From positions 213,137-277,136 of the forward strand of contig NZ_QLSU01000012.1 of NCBI RefSeq assembly GCF_003268775.1: DNA of 64,000 bases. The letters are read 5' to 3'. The notes under the pieces were generated by a model that saw only the letters and a list, made by a program, of their open reading frames with translations, did no database searches and was not told the origin of the DNA. This document shows positions 25,623-35,319 of this stretch, piece by piece; positions within the stretch are counted from its first letter, which is position 1, and every line of letters starts with the position of its first letter. The position numbers and the translations under genes were made by a program. Origin of the DNA: Paraburkholderia unamae (lineage in GTDB: Bacteria; Pseudomonadota; Gammaproteobacteria; Burkholderiales; Burkholderiaceae).

Positions 25623-26645
25623 TCAGATAGCGCGCCGGTGGCGCGCCATCGAAACGGCGGTGTCGAGGGCGGCGATCAGGCTGCCCGCGTCGGCGCGGCC
25701 GGTGCCGGCGAGGTCGAGTGCGGTGCCATGATCGACCGAGGTGCGCACGATCGGCAAGCCAAGCGTCACGTTGATGCCTTCGCCGAACGTCGCGTATTTC
25801 AGGACCGGCAGGCCCTGGTCGTGGAACATCGCCAGCACGCAGTCCGCGTCCTTGAGGTAGCGCGGCTGGAACAGCGTGTCGGCGGGATACGGGCCGCGTG
25901 CGTCGATGCCTTGCGCGGCGGCGGCGGCCAGCGCCGGGGAAATCACGTCGATTTCTTCGCGGCCCAGGTAACCGTTCTCGCCCGCGTGCGGGTTGAGGCC
26001 GGTCACGAGAATGCGCGGCAGCGGCACGCCGAAATGATGGCGCAGATCATGGTCGATGATGCGCAGGGTTTCGACAAGGCTTTCGACCGTGAGCGCCGCC
26101 GAAACGTCCTTGAGCGGCAGATGCGTGGTGGCGAGCGCCACGCGCAGCGGCCGCGCGCCAGTGCCCGCCAGCATCATGACCACACGCGGCGTATGCGTGC
26201 GTTCGGCGAGGTATTCGGTGTGGCCGGTGAAGGGCACGCCGGCGTCGTTGATGGTGCTCTTTTGCAGCGGCGCGGTGACGATCGCGTCGAACTCGCCTGC
26301 CAGTGCGCCGTCGATGGCGCGGTCGAGCAGCGCAAGCACGTAGCGGCCGTTTGCGGCGTCGAGCTTGCCCGGCTTCGCGGGCGTCGCGAGCGCGACATGT
26401 TCGACCTGCACGGGCTGGTTCGCCAGCACGGCGCTCCAGTCAACGTGCGCGGCTTGCGCGCGGGCTTCGATCAGCGCGCTGTCACCGAGCACGACGAACT
26501 GTGCGTCGGGCCAGTGCGCCGAAGCGCCCGCCAGCGCGGCGGCGCTCAGCTCGGGGCCGACGCCGGCCGGCTCGCCGGTGGTGATGGCGATGCGAATCGG
26601 GCCCGCCTTCCGCGGAGCCGGCGACGACGATGCGGAGGCGTTCAT
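25623..26645 (-). CDS. pdxA: 4-hydroxythreonine-4-phosphate dehydrogenase
   Basis: NAD-dependent enzyme of pyridoxal 5'-phosphate synthesis, 340 residues. It starts with the family segment RIAITTGEPAGVGPE and has the metal-binding histidines in FTGHTEYLAE, GLNPHAGENGYLG and MFHDQGLPVLKY. AGGA lies eight bases before the ATG. It sits between surA (24-base gap) and rsmA (overlapping or nearly so), so it is in the same operon. Confidence 0.95.
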   Translation of the reverse strand: MNASASSSPAPRKAGPIRIAITTGEPAGVGPELSAAALAGASAHWPDAQFVVLGDSALIEARAQAAHVDWSAVLANQPVQVEHVALATPAKPGKLDAANGRYVLALLDRAIDGALAGEFDAIVTAPLQKSTINDAGVPFTGHTEYLAERTHTPRVVMMLAGTGARPLRVALATTHLPLKDVSAALTVESLVETLRIIDHDLRHHFGVPLPRILVTGLNPHAGENGYLGREEIDVISPALAAAAAQGIDARGPYPADTLFQPRYLKDADCVLAMFHDQGLPVLKYATFGEGINVTLGLPIVRTSVDHGTALDLAGTGRADAGSLIAALDTAVSMARHRRAI

Positions 26646-26668
26646 GGCTCGAATCCTTGGCTGGGCGC

Positions 26669-28027
26669 TCAGTTGTGCGGCGGCGTCATGCCCGCGATCT
26701 TATAGCTGACGTAGGCGCTGTCGCGCAACTGGCGCAGCCAGTCGGCGTAAGCCTGCTCAGCCTTGCGCTGACCGATGGCCTGGCGCGCGAGCTCCATCTG
26801 CTGGGCGATCGAGCCTTCGGCGTCGCGGCGGCCCAGCACCTGGATCAGGTGGTAGCCGTACTCGGTGCGCACCGGTTCGCTCAACTGGCCGTCCTGGAGC
26901 GTGTTCATGGCGCGCTCGAATTCAGGCACCGTTTCACCCGGACTGATCCAGCCGAGGTCGCCGCCCTGCGAGGCCGAACCGTCCTGCGAATAGGTGCGCG
27001 CGAACTTGGCGAAGTCGCCGCCCGCTCCGATTTCCTGGCGGATTTCGAGCAGCTTCTGGCGTGCCTGCGGTTCGGACATGCCGTCGCCCACGCGCAGCAG
27101 AATGTGGCGCACGTGCGTTTGCACGAGCTTCGGCGCATCGGCTGCCGTGCCCTGGCCCTGGCGGCGCTCGACGAGACGTACGATCTCGAAACCGTCGTTG
27201 GTGCGGATGACCGTGGGGTTCACCTCGCCCGGACGCAGCGTGGCCGCGGCGGTCACGAACTCGGGCGGCAGCTTCGACGGCGGCAGGAAGCCCATGTCGC
27301 CGCCCTTGGTCGCGTCGCTCGCCTGTGAGTTCGACTTCGCGAGGCTCGCGAACTTGCTGCCCGACTGCGCCTCCTTGAGCAGCGCGTTGGCCTTCGCCTG
27401 CGCGGCTTCGATGTCGGTTTCCGAGGCGTTCAGCGGCGCCTTGAGGAAGATGTGCTCGAAGTGCAGGTCGTTGCTCTGGCCCGCGTTCGGTCCGCGCTGG
27501 CTCGCGATGTAGTTCGCGACTTCGGCGTCGGACACCGTGACCTTGCTGTCCACTTCCTTCTCACGCAGCTTCGAGAGCGTGAGTTCGGTGCGCGCGTCCC
27601 GCATGAAGGTGGTCCAGGGCACGCCCGCCGCCTCGATGCGCGAGCGGTAGCTCGCGAGATCCATGCCGTTCGCCTGCGCGAGGCGCTCGAGCGTGCGGTT
27701 CACGGCGGCGTCGTCGACGGTGATGCCGTCTTCCTTGGCCTTCTGGAGCTGGATGCGCTCCAGCACCATCTGGTTGAGCACCTGCGCGCGCAGCTGGTCC
27801 ATCGGCGGGACCGGCGCGTTCTGCTGCTGGAGACGATGCGAGATGAGTTCGACACGGCCGTCGAGCTCGCGCTGCGTGATGACGCCGTCATTGACGACTG
27901 CGGCGATCGTGTCGACTGTCTGGCCGCTGCCGCCAGGAAGCCCTTGTGCTTGCGCCGGCGCGACCGGCAACACGAATGCGACGGCGAAGAGACTCGCAGC
28001 GTACGCTGCCAGGCGAAGCTTTTTCAT
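26669..28027 (-). CDS. surA: periplasmic chaperone/peptidyl-prolyl isomerase SurA
   Basis: Periplasmic chaperone that escorts outer-membrane proteins, including LptD, to the BAM machine. 452 residues from the ATG at 28027, where a clear signal peptide begins (KKLRLAAYAASLFAVAFVLP, cleavage near AQAQ). The N-domain starts DTIAAVVNDGVITQREL. Two parvulin domains follow, with FEHIFLKAP and VRHILLRVGDG openings and GGDMGFLPPSKLP and GGDLGWISPGETVPEFE. A longer in-frame extension to 28123 precedes the signal peptide and is discarded. Confidence 0.95.
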   Translation of the reverse strand: MKKLRLAAYAASLFAVAFVLPVAPAQAQGLPGGSGQTVDTIAAVVNDGVITQRELDGRVELISHRLQQQNAPVPPMDQLRAQVLNQMVLERIQLQKAKEDGITVDDAAVNRTLERLAQANGMDLASYRSRIEAAGVPWTTFMRDARTELTLSKLREKEVDSKVTVSDAEVANYIASQRGPNAGQSNDLHFEHIFLKAPLNASETDIEAAQAKANALLKEAQSGSKFASLAKSNSQASDATKGGDMGFLPPSKLPPEFVTAAATLRPGEVNPTVIRTNDGFEIVRLVERRQGQGTAADAPKLVQTHVRHILLRVGDGMSEPQARQKLLEIRQEIGAGGDFAKFARTYSQDGSASQGGDLGWISPGETVPEFERAMNTLQDGQLSEPVRTEYGYHLIQVLGRRDAEGSIAQQMELARQAIGQRKAEQAYADWLRQLRDSAYVSYKIAGMTPPHN

Positions 28028-28136
28028 GATTCCCACAGATACTCCAATGTTGGCGGGCACGCTTCGCCCGTCTCTATGCAACTCACACCGCGTTGCCCCA
28101 AGGCGCCTTTTCAGGAAAAGCACGCCGGATCACGCG

Positions 28137-30521
28137 TTATTGATAATCGGTGAAGCGCGACGGCGACGGAGCCTGCCCCGGCAGCTGCGTATACCCCGGC
28201 ACGCTGGCCTTGAACGCCGCCACCAGCCCGTTGTCGACGTTCGACAGCCCCTTGAGCGTGAGCTGCGCGAGAAAGCGCGTGGCCGAATTCGGCAAACCCG
28301 ACGTATTCACGCCGTTCGCATAGCGCTGCAAGCCAACGCCGAGCACCCAGCAGTCCGCGTCGTACTGCATGCCAACCAGGCCGTCGACAACCCGGTGGCC
28401 GTTCAGATCGTAGTTGAAGCGGCCCACGGCGTACACCCGGTGCGACAACGGCCATTGAGCCGAGATCAGAACCTGGTTGATCGGCGTGTAGTCGAGCGTG
28501 GTGTTCGCGCGCGTGTAGCGGTAGGCCACGTTCAACACCCGGCTCGGTCCCGGGCTGTACCCGAAACCGATGCTCGCCTTCGTGAGCTGGTTGTTGTCGG
28601 CATTATATTGGAACGCCGTTTCCGAAGCGAAACCGCCCCCGATCTTCAGCGACGCGCCCGCGATCAGGTCCGAATGCGTCGCCTGCTCGGTCGTCTCGCC
28701 CGGCAAGAGCGTGACGCGCTGGTCCTGGAAGTAGTACTGCTGCGCGATCACGAAGCGCGCGCGTTCGTCGCCCGTCGCCGGGTCGATGAAGCGCGTGGTC
28801 AGTGCGGCCGTGATGCGGTTCGCGTCGGCGATGCGGTCGTTGCCAACGAAGGTGTTCGGCGTGAAGATTTCCGCGAGACCGAAGTCCGACTCGGCCGTGT
28901 CGAAAAGGGGCGCGAACTGCTGGTTGCGGTACGGCGTGTACACGTAGTACAGGCGCGGTTCCAGCGTCTGGATGTAATCCTGACCGAACAGATGCACCGA
29001 GCGGTCGAACACGAGGCCCGTGTCGAAGCTGAAGGTCGGGATCGATTCGGTGAAACTCTTCGGCGTGCCGGCCGGCGAACCGAAGGTCGACCCCGGCGTG
29101 CCGATGTTGCTCAGGTTGTACGACGCGAAGTGCCACTGCACCTTCGGCGTGACGAAATAACCCGGCCCCATCAACGAGTACGACACGTACGGGTTGAAGA
29201 CGACGCGGTCGCCTTCGGTCGCGTTGTCTTCCGTGATGCGGAAGCGCGAGTAGTCCGCTTCCATGCCGTAGTCGAAGCCGCCGACGTTGTACTTCGCGTA
29301 CTTCACGTTCAACTGCGGCTCGCGGCCGTACGGCGGCGTGGACGACTCGACCGTCTGCCAGTGCTGGTAGCGGCCCAGCACGGACCACGGTCCGTTGTTG
29401 TACGTGAGGCCGGCTTCCTGCTGATACAGCGTCTGCGTGCCGTTCAGGAACTGGTTGGCCGGCGACGACAGGTCCGACGGATAGGTGTTGTCCGAGACCT
29501 TGTTGTAGTAGATGTACCCGCCGAACCCGTTGCCGAAGTTCTGGTTGTGCTGGATGAACAGCGCATAGCGGTTCGTCTTCGTGATCGCGTCGTCGGGCAG
29601 GAAGGTGCCGGTGATCGATCCCGAGTAGTTCGTCGAGAGATACCGGTAGTTGCCCTGCAAGAACACGCCCCGCTTCGAGATGATCTCGGGCGTGAACGTG
29701 AAGTCGCGATTCGGCGCGATGTTGAAGTAATACGGCAGCGAGATTTCGTAGCCGTTCGTCGAACTGATCGAGAACGTGGGCGGCAGGATACCGCTGCGCC
29801 GGTCGCCCGAGAGCGGGAACGACAGCCACGGGCTCGCGAAGACCGGCACGTTCTGGAAGAACAGCACGGCGTTGTGCGCGACGCCTTCGTCGCTGCCCGT
29901 GTCGAAATCGAACTCGCTACCCTTGATGTACCACGCCGGATTGGTCGAGCACTGGCACGCGGTATAGGTGCCGTTCGTGAGCACCGAGCGCTCGCTGTCC
30001 AGCAGGTCGGCGCGCGCGGCGCTGCCCGAGCCGCCCGTGACCGTGAAATGGTATTTCGGCGCGGGCATGAAGCCCTCGTTCGCCTCCACCTTCAGGTGCG
30101 CCTCGGGCCCCGCAAACGTCGTGCCGTTCTGCGAAACCACGACATGGCCATACGCATTGGCCATGTCGGTGTCCTGGTCGTAGTGCAGGGCGTCGCCCGT
30201 GACCACGTTCGTACCCTGGCGCAACTGCGCCGCGCCGCGCACCGCGAGGTCGGTGTCCGCCGTGCCGGTGGTCGAATCGCCGAGCACGAAGGTCGCCGGG
30301 TGCTGGCCCGGCGCGTTGGGGTGATCCTCGAGTTGCGGCGCGAGCCACAGGCTCCACGGGCCGTCCAGCGGCTGGGGCTGCGCGGCCGCGCCGGAGAGCT
30401 GGGCGTGCGCAAGCACGGGCACCAGACCCGGTACGGCCATGAGTGCCGCGATGAGCCGCCGCTTGCCCGGCACGCCGTCGTCACTGTTGGAGATCGTCTG
30501 GAAAAACTGTCTGGGCGGCAT
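28137..30521 (-). CDS. lptD: LPS-assembly outer-membrane protein LptD
   Basis: Outer-membrane beta-barrel that, with LptE, inserts LPS into the outer leaflet. 794 residues from the ATG at 30521, followed by a hydrophobic signal (AALMAVPGLVPVLAHAQ). The N-terminal LptA-like jelly-roll (about 90-190, GDALHYDQDTDMANAYGHV) precedes the barrel, whose C-terminal part contains GMQYDADCWVLGVGLQRYA. The mature chain has only three cysteines: a close pair (ACQC) after the N-domain and one in the C-terminal DADCW. E. coli LptD has four. An extension to 30623 is open but shows no homology. It is divergent from amgK. Confidence 0.95.
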   Translation of the reverse strand: MPPRQFFQTISNSDDGVPGKRRLIAALMAVPGLVPVLAHAQLSGAAAQPQPLDGPWSLWLAPQLEDHPNAPGQHPATFVLGDSTTGTADTDLAVRGAAQLRQGTNVVTGDALHYDQDTDMANAYGHVVVSQNGTTFAGPEAHLKVEANEGFMPAPKYHFTVTGGSGSAARADLLDSERSVLTNGTYTACQCSTNPAWYIKGSEFDFDTGSDEGVAHNAVLFFQNVPVFASPWLSFPLSGDRRSGILPPTFSISSTNGYEISLPYYFNIAPNRDFTFTPEIISKRGVFLQGNYRYLSTNYSGSITGTFLPDDAITKTNRYALFIQHNQNFGNGFGGYIYYNKVSDNTYPSDLSSPANQFLNGTQTLYQQEAGLTYNNGPWSVLGRYQHWQTVESSTPPYGREPQLNVKYAKYNVGGFDYGMEADYSRFRITEDNATEGDRVVFNPYVSYSLMGPGYFVTPKVQWHFASYNLSNIGTPGSTFGSPAGTPKSFTESIPTFSFDTGLVFDRSVHLFGQDYIQTLEPRLYYVYTPYRNQQFAPLFDTAESDFGLAEIFTPNTFVGNDRIADANRITAALTTRFIDPATGDERARFVIAQQYYFQDQRVTLLPGETTEQATHSDLIAGASLKIGGGFASETAFQYNADNNQLTKASIGFGYSPGPSRVLNVAYRYTRANTTLDYTPINQVLISAQWPLSHRVYAVGRFNYDLNGHRVVDGLVGMQYDADCWVLGVGLQRYANGVNTSGLPNSATRFLAQLTLKGLSNVDNGLVAAFKASVPGYTQLPGQAPSPSRFTDYQ

Positions 30522-30767
30522 GTATGGTTTTGGCGAATCGGCCCGGCCGCCTGCCCTCTGCACGATGGTGGCCCGCCAGCGCGCCCGCCTCCCGATGAAC
30601 CGGATCGAGGCCGGGCTGCACACAATTAATTACAATTCATCGGACGATGGACCGGCGATGAATGCGGCGAGTGAACCGTCATGCGGGCTTTGGCGCGAGT
30701 CGCGTCAAAAAAGTCGTGGGGTATTATATGGCAAGACGTTGATCCACTGATTTTGCCTCTGGCTTTC

Positions 30768-31841
30768 ATGACCTTTTCCGCCGCGCATTCCTCCACCGAT
30801 TCCCCCGCCGGGCCCCCAGCCGACAAGCGTCGCGACCTGCTCGCCGCCTGGCTCGGCAGCCACGCCGAACGCTACGCCCTGAGCCTCGACACGCTCGCTG
30901 CGGCCTCCGCCGACGCGAGCTTTCGCCGCTACTTCCGCCTGTCGAGCGCGGGCGAGCACGGCGCGACGCTGATCGCCGTCGACGCCCCGCCGCCCGAGAA
31001 GTGCCGCGAATTCGCCCAGGTCGCGCAGTTGCTCGACGCGGCCGGCGTGCATGTGCCCCGCGTGCTGGAAGTCGATTTCGACGCGGGCTTCATGCTCGTG
31101 ACCGATCTGGGCACCGCGCCCTATCTGAAAACGCTCCAGCAAAGCGGTCCCGGCCCGCGCTCGCGCGAGCTGATGCGCGACGCGCTCGACGCGCTGATCC
31201 GCTGGCAACTGAGTACGCGCGAAGGCGTGCTGCCCGCGTTCGACGAAACCTTCATGCACCGCGAGATGGAGCTGATGCCCGAGTGGTATCTGGAGCGCCA
31301 TCTCGGCCGCAAGGTGGACGAGGCCACGCGCGGCATGCTCGACCGCACCTTCGCCCTGCTCGTGGCGAGCGCGCGCGCGCAGCCGCAAAGCTTCATGCTG
31401 CGCGACTTCATGCCCCGCAACCTGATGATCGCAACGCCCAACCCCGGCGTGCTCGACTTCCAGGACGCCGTGTACGGCCCGATCACCTACGACGTCGTCT
31501 CGCTGCTGCGCGACGCGTTCCTGACCTGGGACGAGGAGTTCGAGCTCGACTGCTTCGCGCACTACTGGGAGCGCGCGAAGAAGGCGGGCCTGCCCGTCGA
31601 TGCCGATTTCGGCGAGTTCTATCGCCAGCTCGAATGGATGGGCTTGCAGCGCCACATCAAGGTGCTCGGCCTCTTTTGCCGCATCAACTATCGCGACGGC
31701 AAGCCGCACTACATGGACGACCTGCCGCGCTTTCTCGGCTACGCGAGCAAGGTCGCGCACCGCTATCGACCGCTCGTGCCGTTCGCGCGGCTCATCGACG
31801 ACCTGCAAGGCAGCGCCGTCGAAGTCGGTTACACGTTCTGA
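30768..31841 (+). CDS. amgK: anomeric MurNAc/GlcNAc kinase AmgK
   Basis: Aminoglycoside-phosphotransferase-fold sugar kinase, 357 residues, predicted to phosphorylate N-acetylmuramate at the anomeric position in peptidoglycan recycling. Motifs are ASFRRYFRLS near the N-terminus, the catalytic loop LRDFMPRNLM and the metal site VLDFQDAVYGP. Start at the ATG at 30768; the frame is open to 30681, but conserved sequence begins with DKRRDLLAAWLG. Adjacency to murU (11 bases) and opposition to lptD match the arrangement known from Pseudomonas, where the AmgK/MurU pathway bypasses de novo UDP-MurNAc synthesis. Confidence 0.88.
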   Translation: MTFSAAHSSTDSPAGPPADKRRDLLAAWLGSHAERYALSLDTLAAASADASFRRYFRLSSAGEHGATLIAVDAPPPEKCREFAQVAQLLDAAGVHVPRVLEVDFDAGFMLVTDLGTAPYLKTLQQSGPGPRSRELMRDALDALIRWQLSTREGVLPAFDETFMHREMELMPEWYLERHLGRKVDEATRGMLDRTFALLVASARAQPQSFMLRDFMPRNLMIATPNPGVLDFQDAVYGPITYDVVSLLRDAFLTWDEEFELDCFAHYWERAKKAGLPVDADFGEFYRQLEWMGLQRHIKVLGLFCRINYRDGKPHYMDDLPRFLGYASKVAHRYRPLVPFARLIDDLQGSAVEVGYTF

Positions 31842-31852
31842 GCCGGGCTGCC

Positions 31853-32614
31853 ATGACCCCATCGAATCACGCGCCGGCAACGGCGAGGGCCGGCAGCGGC
31901 CGCACCGCGATGATCTTCGCCGCCGGACGCGGCGAGCGCATGCGCCCGCTCACCGACACCTGCCCGAAGCCGCTCCTCGAAGCGGGCGGCAAACCGCTCA
32001 TCGTCTGGCAGATCGAGCGGCTCGCCGCGTCGGGCTACACACGCATCGTCATCAACCACGCATGGCTTGGCGCGCAGATCGAAGCCGCGCTCGGCAACGG
32101 TTCGCGCTTTGGCGTGACGCTGCACTATTCGCCCGAGCACGACGCGCTCGAAACGGCGGGCGGCATTGCGCAGGCGCTGCCGCTCATCGAGTCGAACGGC
32201 GTACCCGAAGTATTTCTCGCGGTGAGCGGCGACGTCTACAGCGCCTACGATTTCGCACGCCTGAAAGCGCGCGCCCAGACGCTCGCGGCGCAGGCCGAGC
32301 CCGGCATGCATCTCGTGATGGTGCCGAATCCGCCGTTTCATCCGAACGGCGACTTCGCGCTGAACGCTGAAGGGTTGCTCTCGCTCGAAGGCGCGCCGCG
32401 CTACACGTTCGGCAATATCGGCCTTTATGACACGCGCATGTTCCGCGACCTCGCGCCCGGCACGAAGCGCGCGCTCACGCCGTACTATCGCGAGTCCATC
32501 GCGCAGGGGCGCGCGAGCGGCGAGCTGTACGAAGGCGCCTGGGAAAACGTCGGCACGCCCGCGCAACTCGAAGCGCTCGACACCGCCTTGCGCGGCGCCG
32601 CCCGCCACGGCTGA
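31853..32614 (+). CDS. murU: N-acetylmuramate alpha-1-phosphate uridylyltransferase MurU
   Basis: Nucleotidyltransferase, 253 residues, predicted to make UDP-MurNAc from MurNAc-1-phosphate and UTP. The NTP motif MIFAAGRGERMRPLTDTCPKP begins near residue 18; SGDVYSAYDF holds a metal Asp, and WENVGTPAQL closes the domain. The ATG at 31853 lies 11 bases after the amgK stop. About 15 residues precede the conserved core, so an internal start is conceivable. Together with amgK it makes the recycling branch that is insensitive to MurA inhibition (fosfomycin). Confidence 0.88.
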   Translation: MTPSNHAPATARAGSGRTAMIFAAGRGERMRPLTDTCPKPLLEAGGKPLIVWQIERLAASGYTRIVINHAWLGAQIEAALGNGSRFGVTLHYSPEHDALETAGGIAQALPLIESNGVPEVFLAVSGDVYSAYDFARLKARAQTLAAQAEPGMHLVMVPNPPFHPNGDFALNAEGLLSLEGAPRYTFGNIGLYDTRMFRDLAPGTKRALTPYYRESIAQGRASGELYEGAWENVGTPAQLEALDTALRGAARHG

Positions 32615-32657
32615 AACGCGCCGTACGCACGCCGGCCTGCGCTCGGCGCGGCGCGCA

Positions 32658-34577
32658 TCAATGGCCACCCGCCGCCGGCGCTTCGACTTGCCCCTGCTGC
32701 CCCGCTTGCGTCTGGGGCGTCTCGCTCGCCTTTTGCTGCTGGAGCGCCCACATCTGCGCGTAGTGTGCGCCCGCGCCCAGCAACTCCGCATGCGTGCCGC
32801 GCTCCACGATGCGCCCATGATCCATCACGATGATCTGCTGCGCGTGCACGACCGTGGAGAGCCGGTGCGCGATCACGAGCGTCGTGCGCTCGCGCGCGAT
32901 CTGGTCGAGCTCGTGCTGGATGGCGCGCTCCGAGCGCGAGTCGAGCGCTGACGTCGCCTCGTCGAACAGCAGAATCGGCGGATTCTTGAGCAGCGTGCGC
33001 GCGATCGCCACGCGCTGCTTCTCGCCGCCCGAGAGCTTGAGGCCGCGCTCGCCCACGGGCGTGTCGTAACCCTTCGGCAAACTTTCGATGAACGCGTGAA
33101 TATGCGCCGCACGCGCCGCCGCGATCACTTCCTCGCGGCTCGCCGTGGGACGGCCATAGGCGATGTTGTAGTAGATCGAATCGTTGAACAGCACTGTGTC
33201 CTGCGGCACGATGCCGATCGAGGCGCGCAGCGAATCCTGCGTGACGTCGCGGATATCCTGGCCGTCGATCGTAATCGCCCCGCCGCTCTTGCCAGGATCG
33301 GCGCGATCGAGATCGTAGAAGCGGAACAGGAGCCGCGCGAGCGTGGACTTGCCCGAGCCGCTGTGCCCCACCACAGCCGTGGTCGTGCCCGCGGCGATCG
33401 TGAAGCTCAGGTCGTGCAGGATCTGCCGCGAAGGCTCGTACGCGAAATTCACATGCGAAAAGCGCACCTCGCCGCCGCGCACCGCGAGCGCGGGCGCGCC
33501 GGGCACATCGGCCACTTCGCGCTCGACGACGAGAAGCGTGAACATGCGGTCCATGTCGGTGAGGCTTTGCTTGAGCTCGCGATACACCACGCCGAGAAAA
33601 TTGAGCGGAATGTAGAGCTGGAGCATGAACGTGTTGATGAGCACGAGATCGCCGAGCGTGAGCCGCCCCGCCATCACGCCTTGCGTCGCACGCCAGAGAA
33701 TGAACACGAGCCCCGTGCCGATGATCGCCTGCTGCCCGAAGTTGAGCGCGGAAAGCGAGTGCTGTGACTTGATCGCGGCCTTGCGGTAGCGGCGCAGATT
33801 CTCGTCGTAGCGCGTGGTCTCCCACTCTTCGTTGCCGAAGTACTTCACGGTCTCGTAGTTGATGAGCGAATCGATCGCACGCGCGTTGGCGCGCGAATCG
33901 AGCTCGTTCATGGTGCGGCGGAAATGCGTGCGCCACTCGGTCACCTTCACCGTGAACACGATGTACGCCACGAGCGCGATGAGCGTCACGATCGCGTAAT
34001 ACGCCTCGTACTTCACCACGAAGAAGCCGAGCACGAGGCCCACTTCCACGAGCGTCGGCAGGATGCTGTAGAGCGAGCACGAAATGAGCTGCGTGATGCC
34101 GCGCGTGCCGCGCTCGATGTCGCGCGACATGCCACCCGTTTGCCGCTCCAGGTGAAAGCGCAGCGAGAGCGCGTGCAGATGGCGGAACACCTTGAGCGCG
34201 AGCTGGCGCACGGCGCTTTCCGTCACCTTCGAAAAGAGGATTTCGCGCAACTCGGTGAACAGCGACGTCGAGAGCCGCACCACGGCATACGCCACCACGA
34301 GCAGCCCGACGCCGCCCGCGAGCACGATGCCGGGCGCGTGCTCCGCCCGCCCAAGCGCTTCGAGATGACGCACGGAAGCGAGGCCGTCGACGATGTGCTT
34401 CATCACGATCGGCACGCCGAGGTTGGCCACCTTCGCGCCGATCAGGCAGGTGAGCGCGAACGCCACGCGCCATCGATAGGCGGTGAGGTAAGGCAGCAGC
34501 GAAACGATCGTCTGCCAGTCGTTGCGCGGCCCGGTGGCGGGCAGCGCGGGTTCATTGGAAGCGGGAAAGCGGCGCAT
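32658..34577 (-). CDS. Atm1-type ABC exporter (fused permease-ATPase)
   Basis: 639-residue half-transporter working as a homodimer. The N-terminal membrane domain has six predicted helices (about 30-320) and includes INYETVKYFGNEEWE, a hallmark of the Atm1/HMT1 group that exports glutathione-linked or metal-linked compounds. The C-terminal nucleotide-binding domain has Walker A GHSGSGKST, signature LSGGEKQRVA and Walker B ILLFDEATSALD, all intact. The tail is Gln/Pro/Ala-rich. It is convergent with murU and divergent from the thioesterase gene. The substrate is not predictable beyond the family. Confidence 0.87.
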   Translation of the reverse strand: MRRFPASNEPALPATGPRNDWQTIVSLLPYLTAYRWRVAFALTCLIGAKVANLGVPIVMKHIVDGLASVRHLEALGRAEHAPGIVLAGGVGLLVVAYAVVRLSTSLFTELREILFSKVTESAVRQLALKVFRHLHALSLRFHLERQTGGMSRDIERGTRGITQLISCSLYSILPTLVEVGLVLGFFVVKYEAYYAIVTLIALVAYIVFTVKVTEWRTHFRRTMNELDSRANARAIDSLINYETVKYFGNEEWETTRYDENLRRYRKAAIKSQHSLSALNFGQQAIIGTGLVFILWRATQGVMAGRLTLGDLVLINTFMLQLYIPLNFLGVVYRELKQSLTDMDRMFTLLVVEREVADVPGAPALAVRGGEVRFSHVNFAYEPSRQILHDLSFTIAAGTTTAVVGHSGSGKSTLARLLFRFYDLDRADPGKSGGAITIDGQDIRDVTQDSLRASIGIVPQDTVLFNDSIYYNIAYGRPTASREEVIAAARAAHIHAFIESLPKGYDTPVGERGLKLSGGEKQRVAIARTLLKNPPILLFDEATSALDSRSERAIQHELDQIARERTTLVIAHRLSTVVHAQQIIVMDHGRIVERGTHAELLGAGAHYAQMWALQQQKASETPQTQAGQQGQVEAPAAGGH

Positions 34578-34872
34578 GGGCGAGCGGCGAAAAGCGTGCG
34601 GGATGCGTGCGCCCGGCGACGCGCGAAGGCCGGTGCCGGGCGCGTCGCAAGCGGCACGACGAGTCTTGTGGGGTTATCGGCGACGGGTTTCGCGACGGTG
34701 GAAGGCGCGAATGGACCGCCCGCCCCACCGGATGCTTTCCCGTACAATTCCTGATCGACGTATTGTCGCAGAAGGCGGCGGGCGCCGCTGGCCGCGCCAG
34801 ATTGGCCCTGGATTGGCTCCTCGCCCGCGCAGTTTCGCCGCCCGCCGTTCGATCCCTTTTCATGGATGCCCG

Positions 34873-35268
34873 ATGACCGACTCCTTCCCGCTCCCCCCCA
34901 AATCGCCTGCCTTGCGCGTCGTGCCGCAACCCTCGGACGCCAACGTGCACGGCGACGTCTTCGGCGGCTGGATCATGGCGCAGGTCGACATTGCCGGCTC
35001 GATTCCGGCCAGCCGCCGCGCCAACGGACGCGTCGCCACCGTCGCGGTGAATTCGTTCGTGTTCAAGCAACCGGTGTTCGTGGGCGACCTGCTGAGCTTT
35101 TATGCCGAGATCGTCAAGACGGGCACGACTTCGGTGACCGTCGAAGTCGAGGTCTACGCACAGCGCATGCGCCTCCAGGACGAAGTCGTCAAGGTGACCG
35201 AAGCCACGCTCACCTACGTCGCGACCGGCGCGGACCGCCGCCCGCGCGCCCTGCCGGACGTCGAATAA
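34873..35268 (+). CDS. YciA-like acyl-CoA thioesterase
   Basis: 131-residue single hotdog-fold thioesterase that hydrolyses acyl-CoAs. The signature VHGDVFGGWIMAQVDIAG contains the catalytic Asp region; VAVNSFVFKQPVFVGD follows. The start ATG at 34873 gives the usual short N-terminus; the frame is open further upstream into the ABC exporter gene but has no homology there. It converges on the c-di-GMP gene; a GC-rich hairpin lies between the stops. Confidence 0.88.
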   Translation: MTDSFPLPPKSPALRVVPQPSDANVHGDVFGGWIMAQVDIAGSIPASRRANGRVATVAVNSFVFKQPVFVGDLLSFYAEIVKTGTTSVTVEVEVYAQRMRLQDEVVKVTEATLTYVATGADRRPRALPDVE

Positions 35269-35280
35269 GTCCACTGCGAA

Positions 35281-35302
35281 CGCCGCGACCCGCGCCGCGG
35301 CG
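35281..35302. terminator. GC-rich hairpin between convergent genes
   Basis: A 7-bp perfect stem, CGCCGCG and CGCGGCG, with an 8-base loop lies between the thioesterase stop and the c-di-GMP gene stop. There is no T-run on either side, so it may only pause polymerase or block 3' exonucleases. Confidence 0.3.
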
Positions 35303-35319
35303 CTCGCCTTGCGACCGGC

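Noticed and set aside
27663..30629. 988-codon plus-strand frame across surA and lptD
   Set aside because: Antisense shadow of two certain genes; Arg/Val-rich with no motifs.
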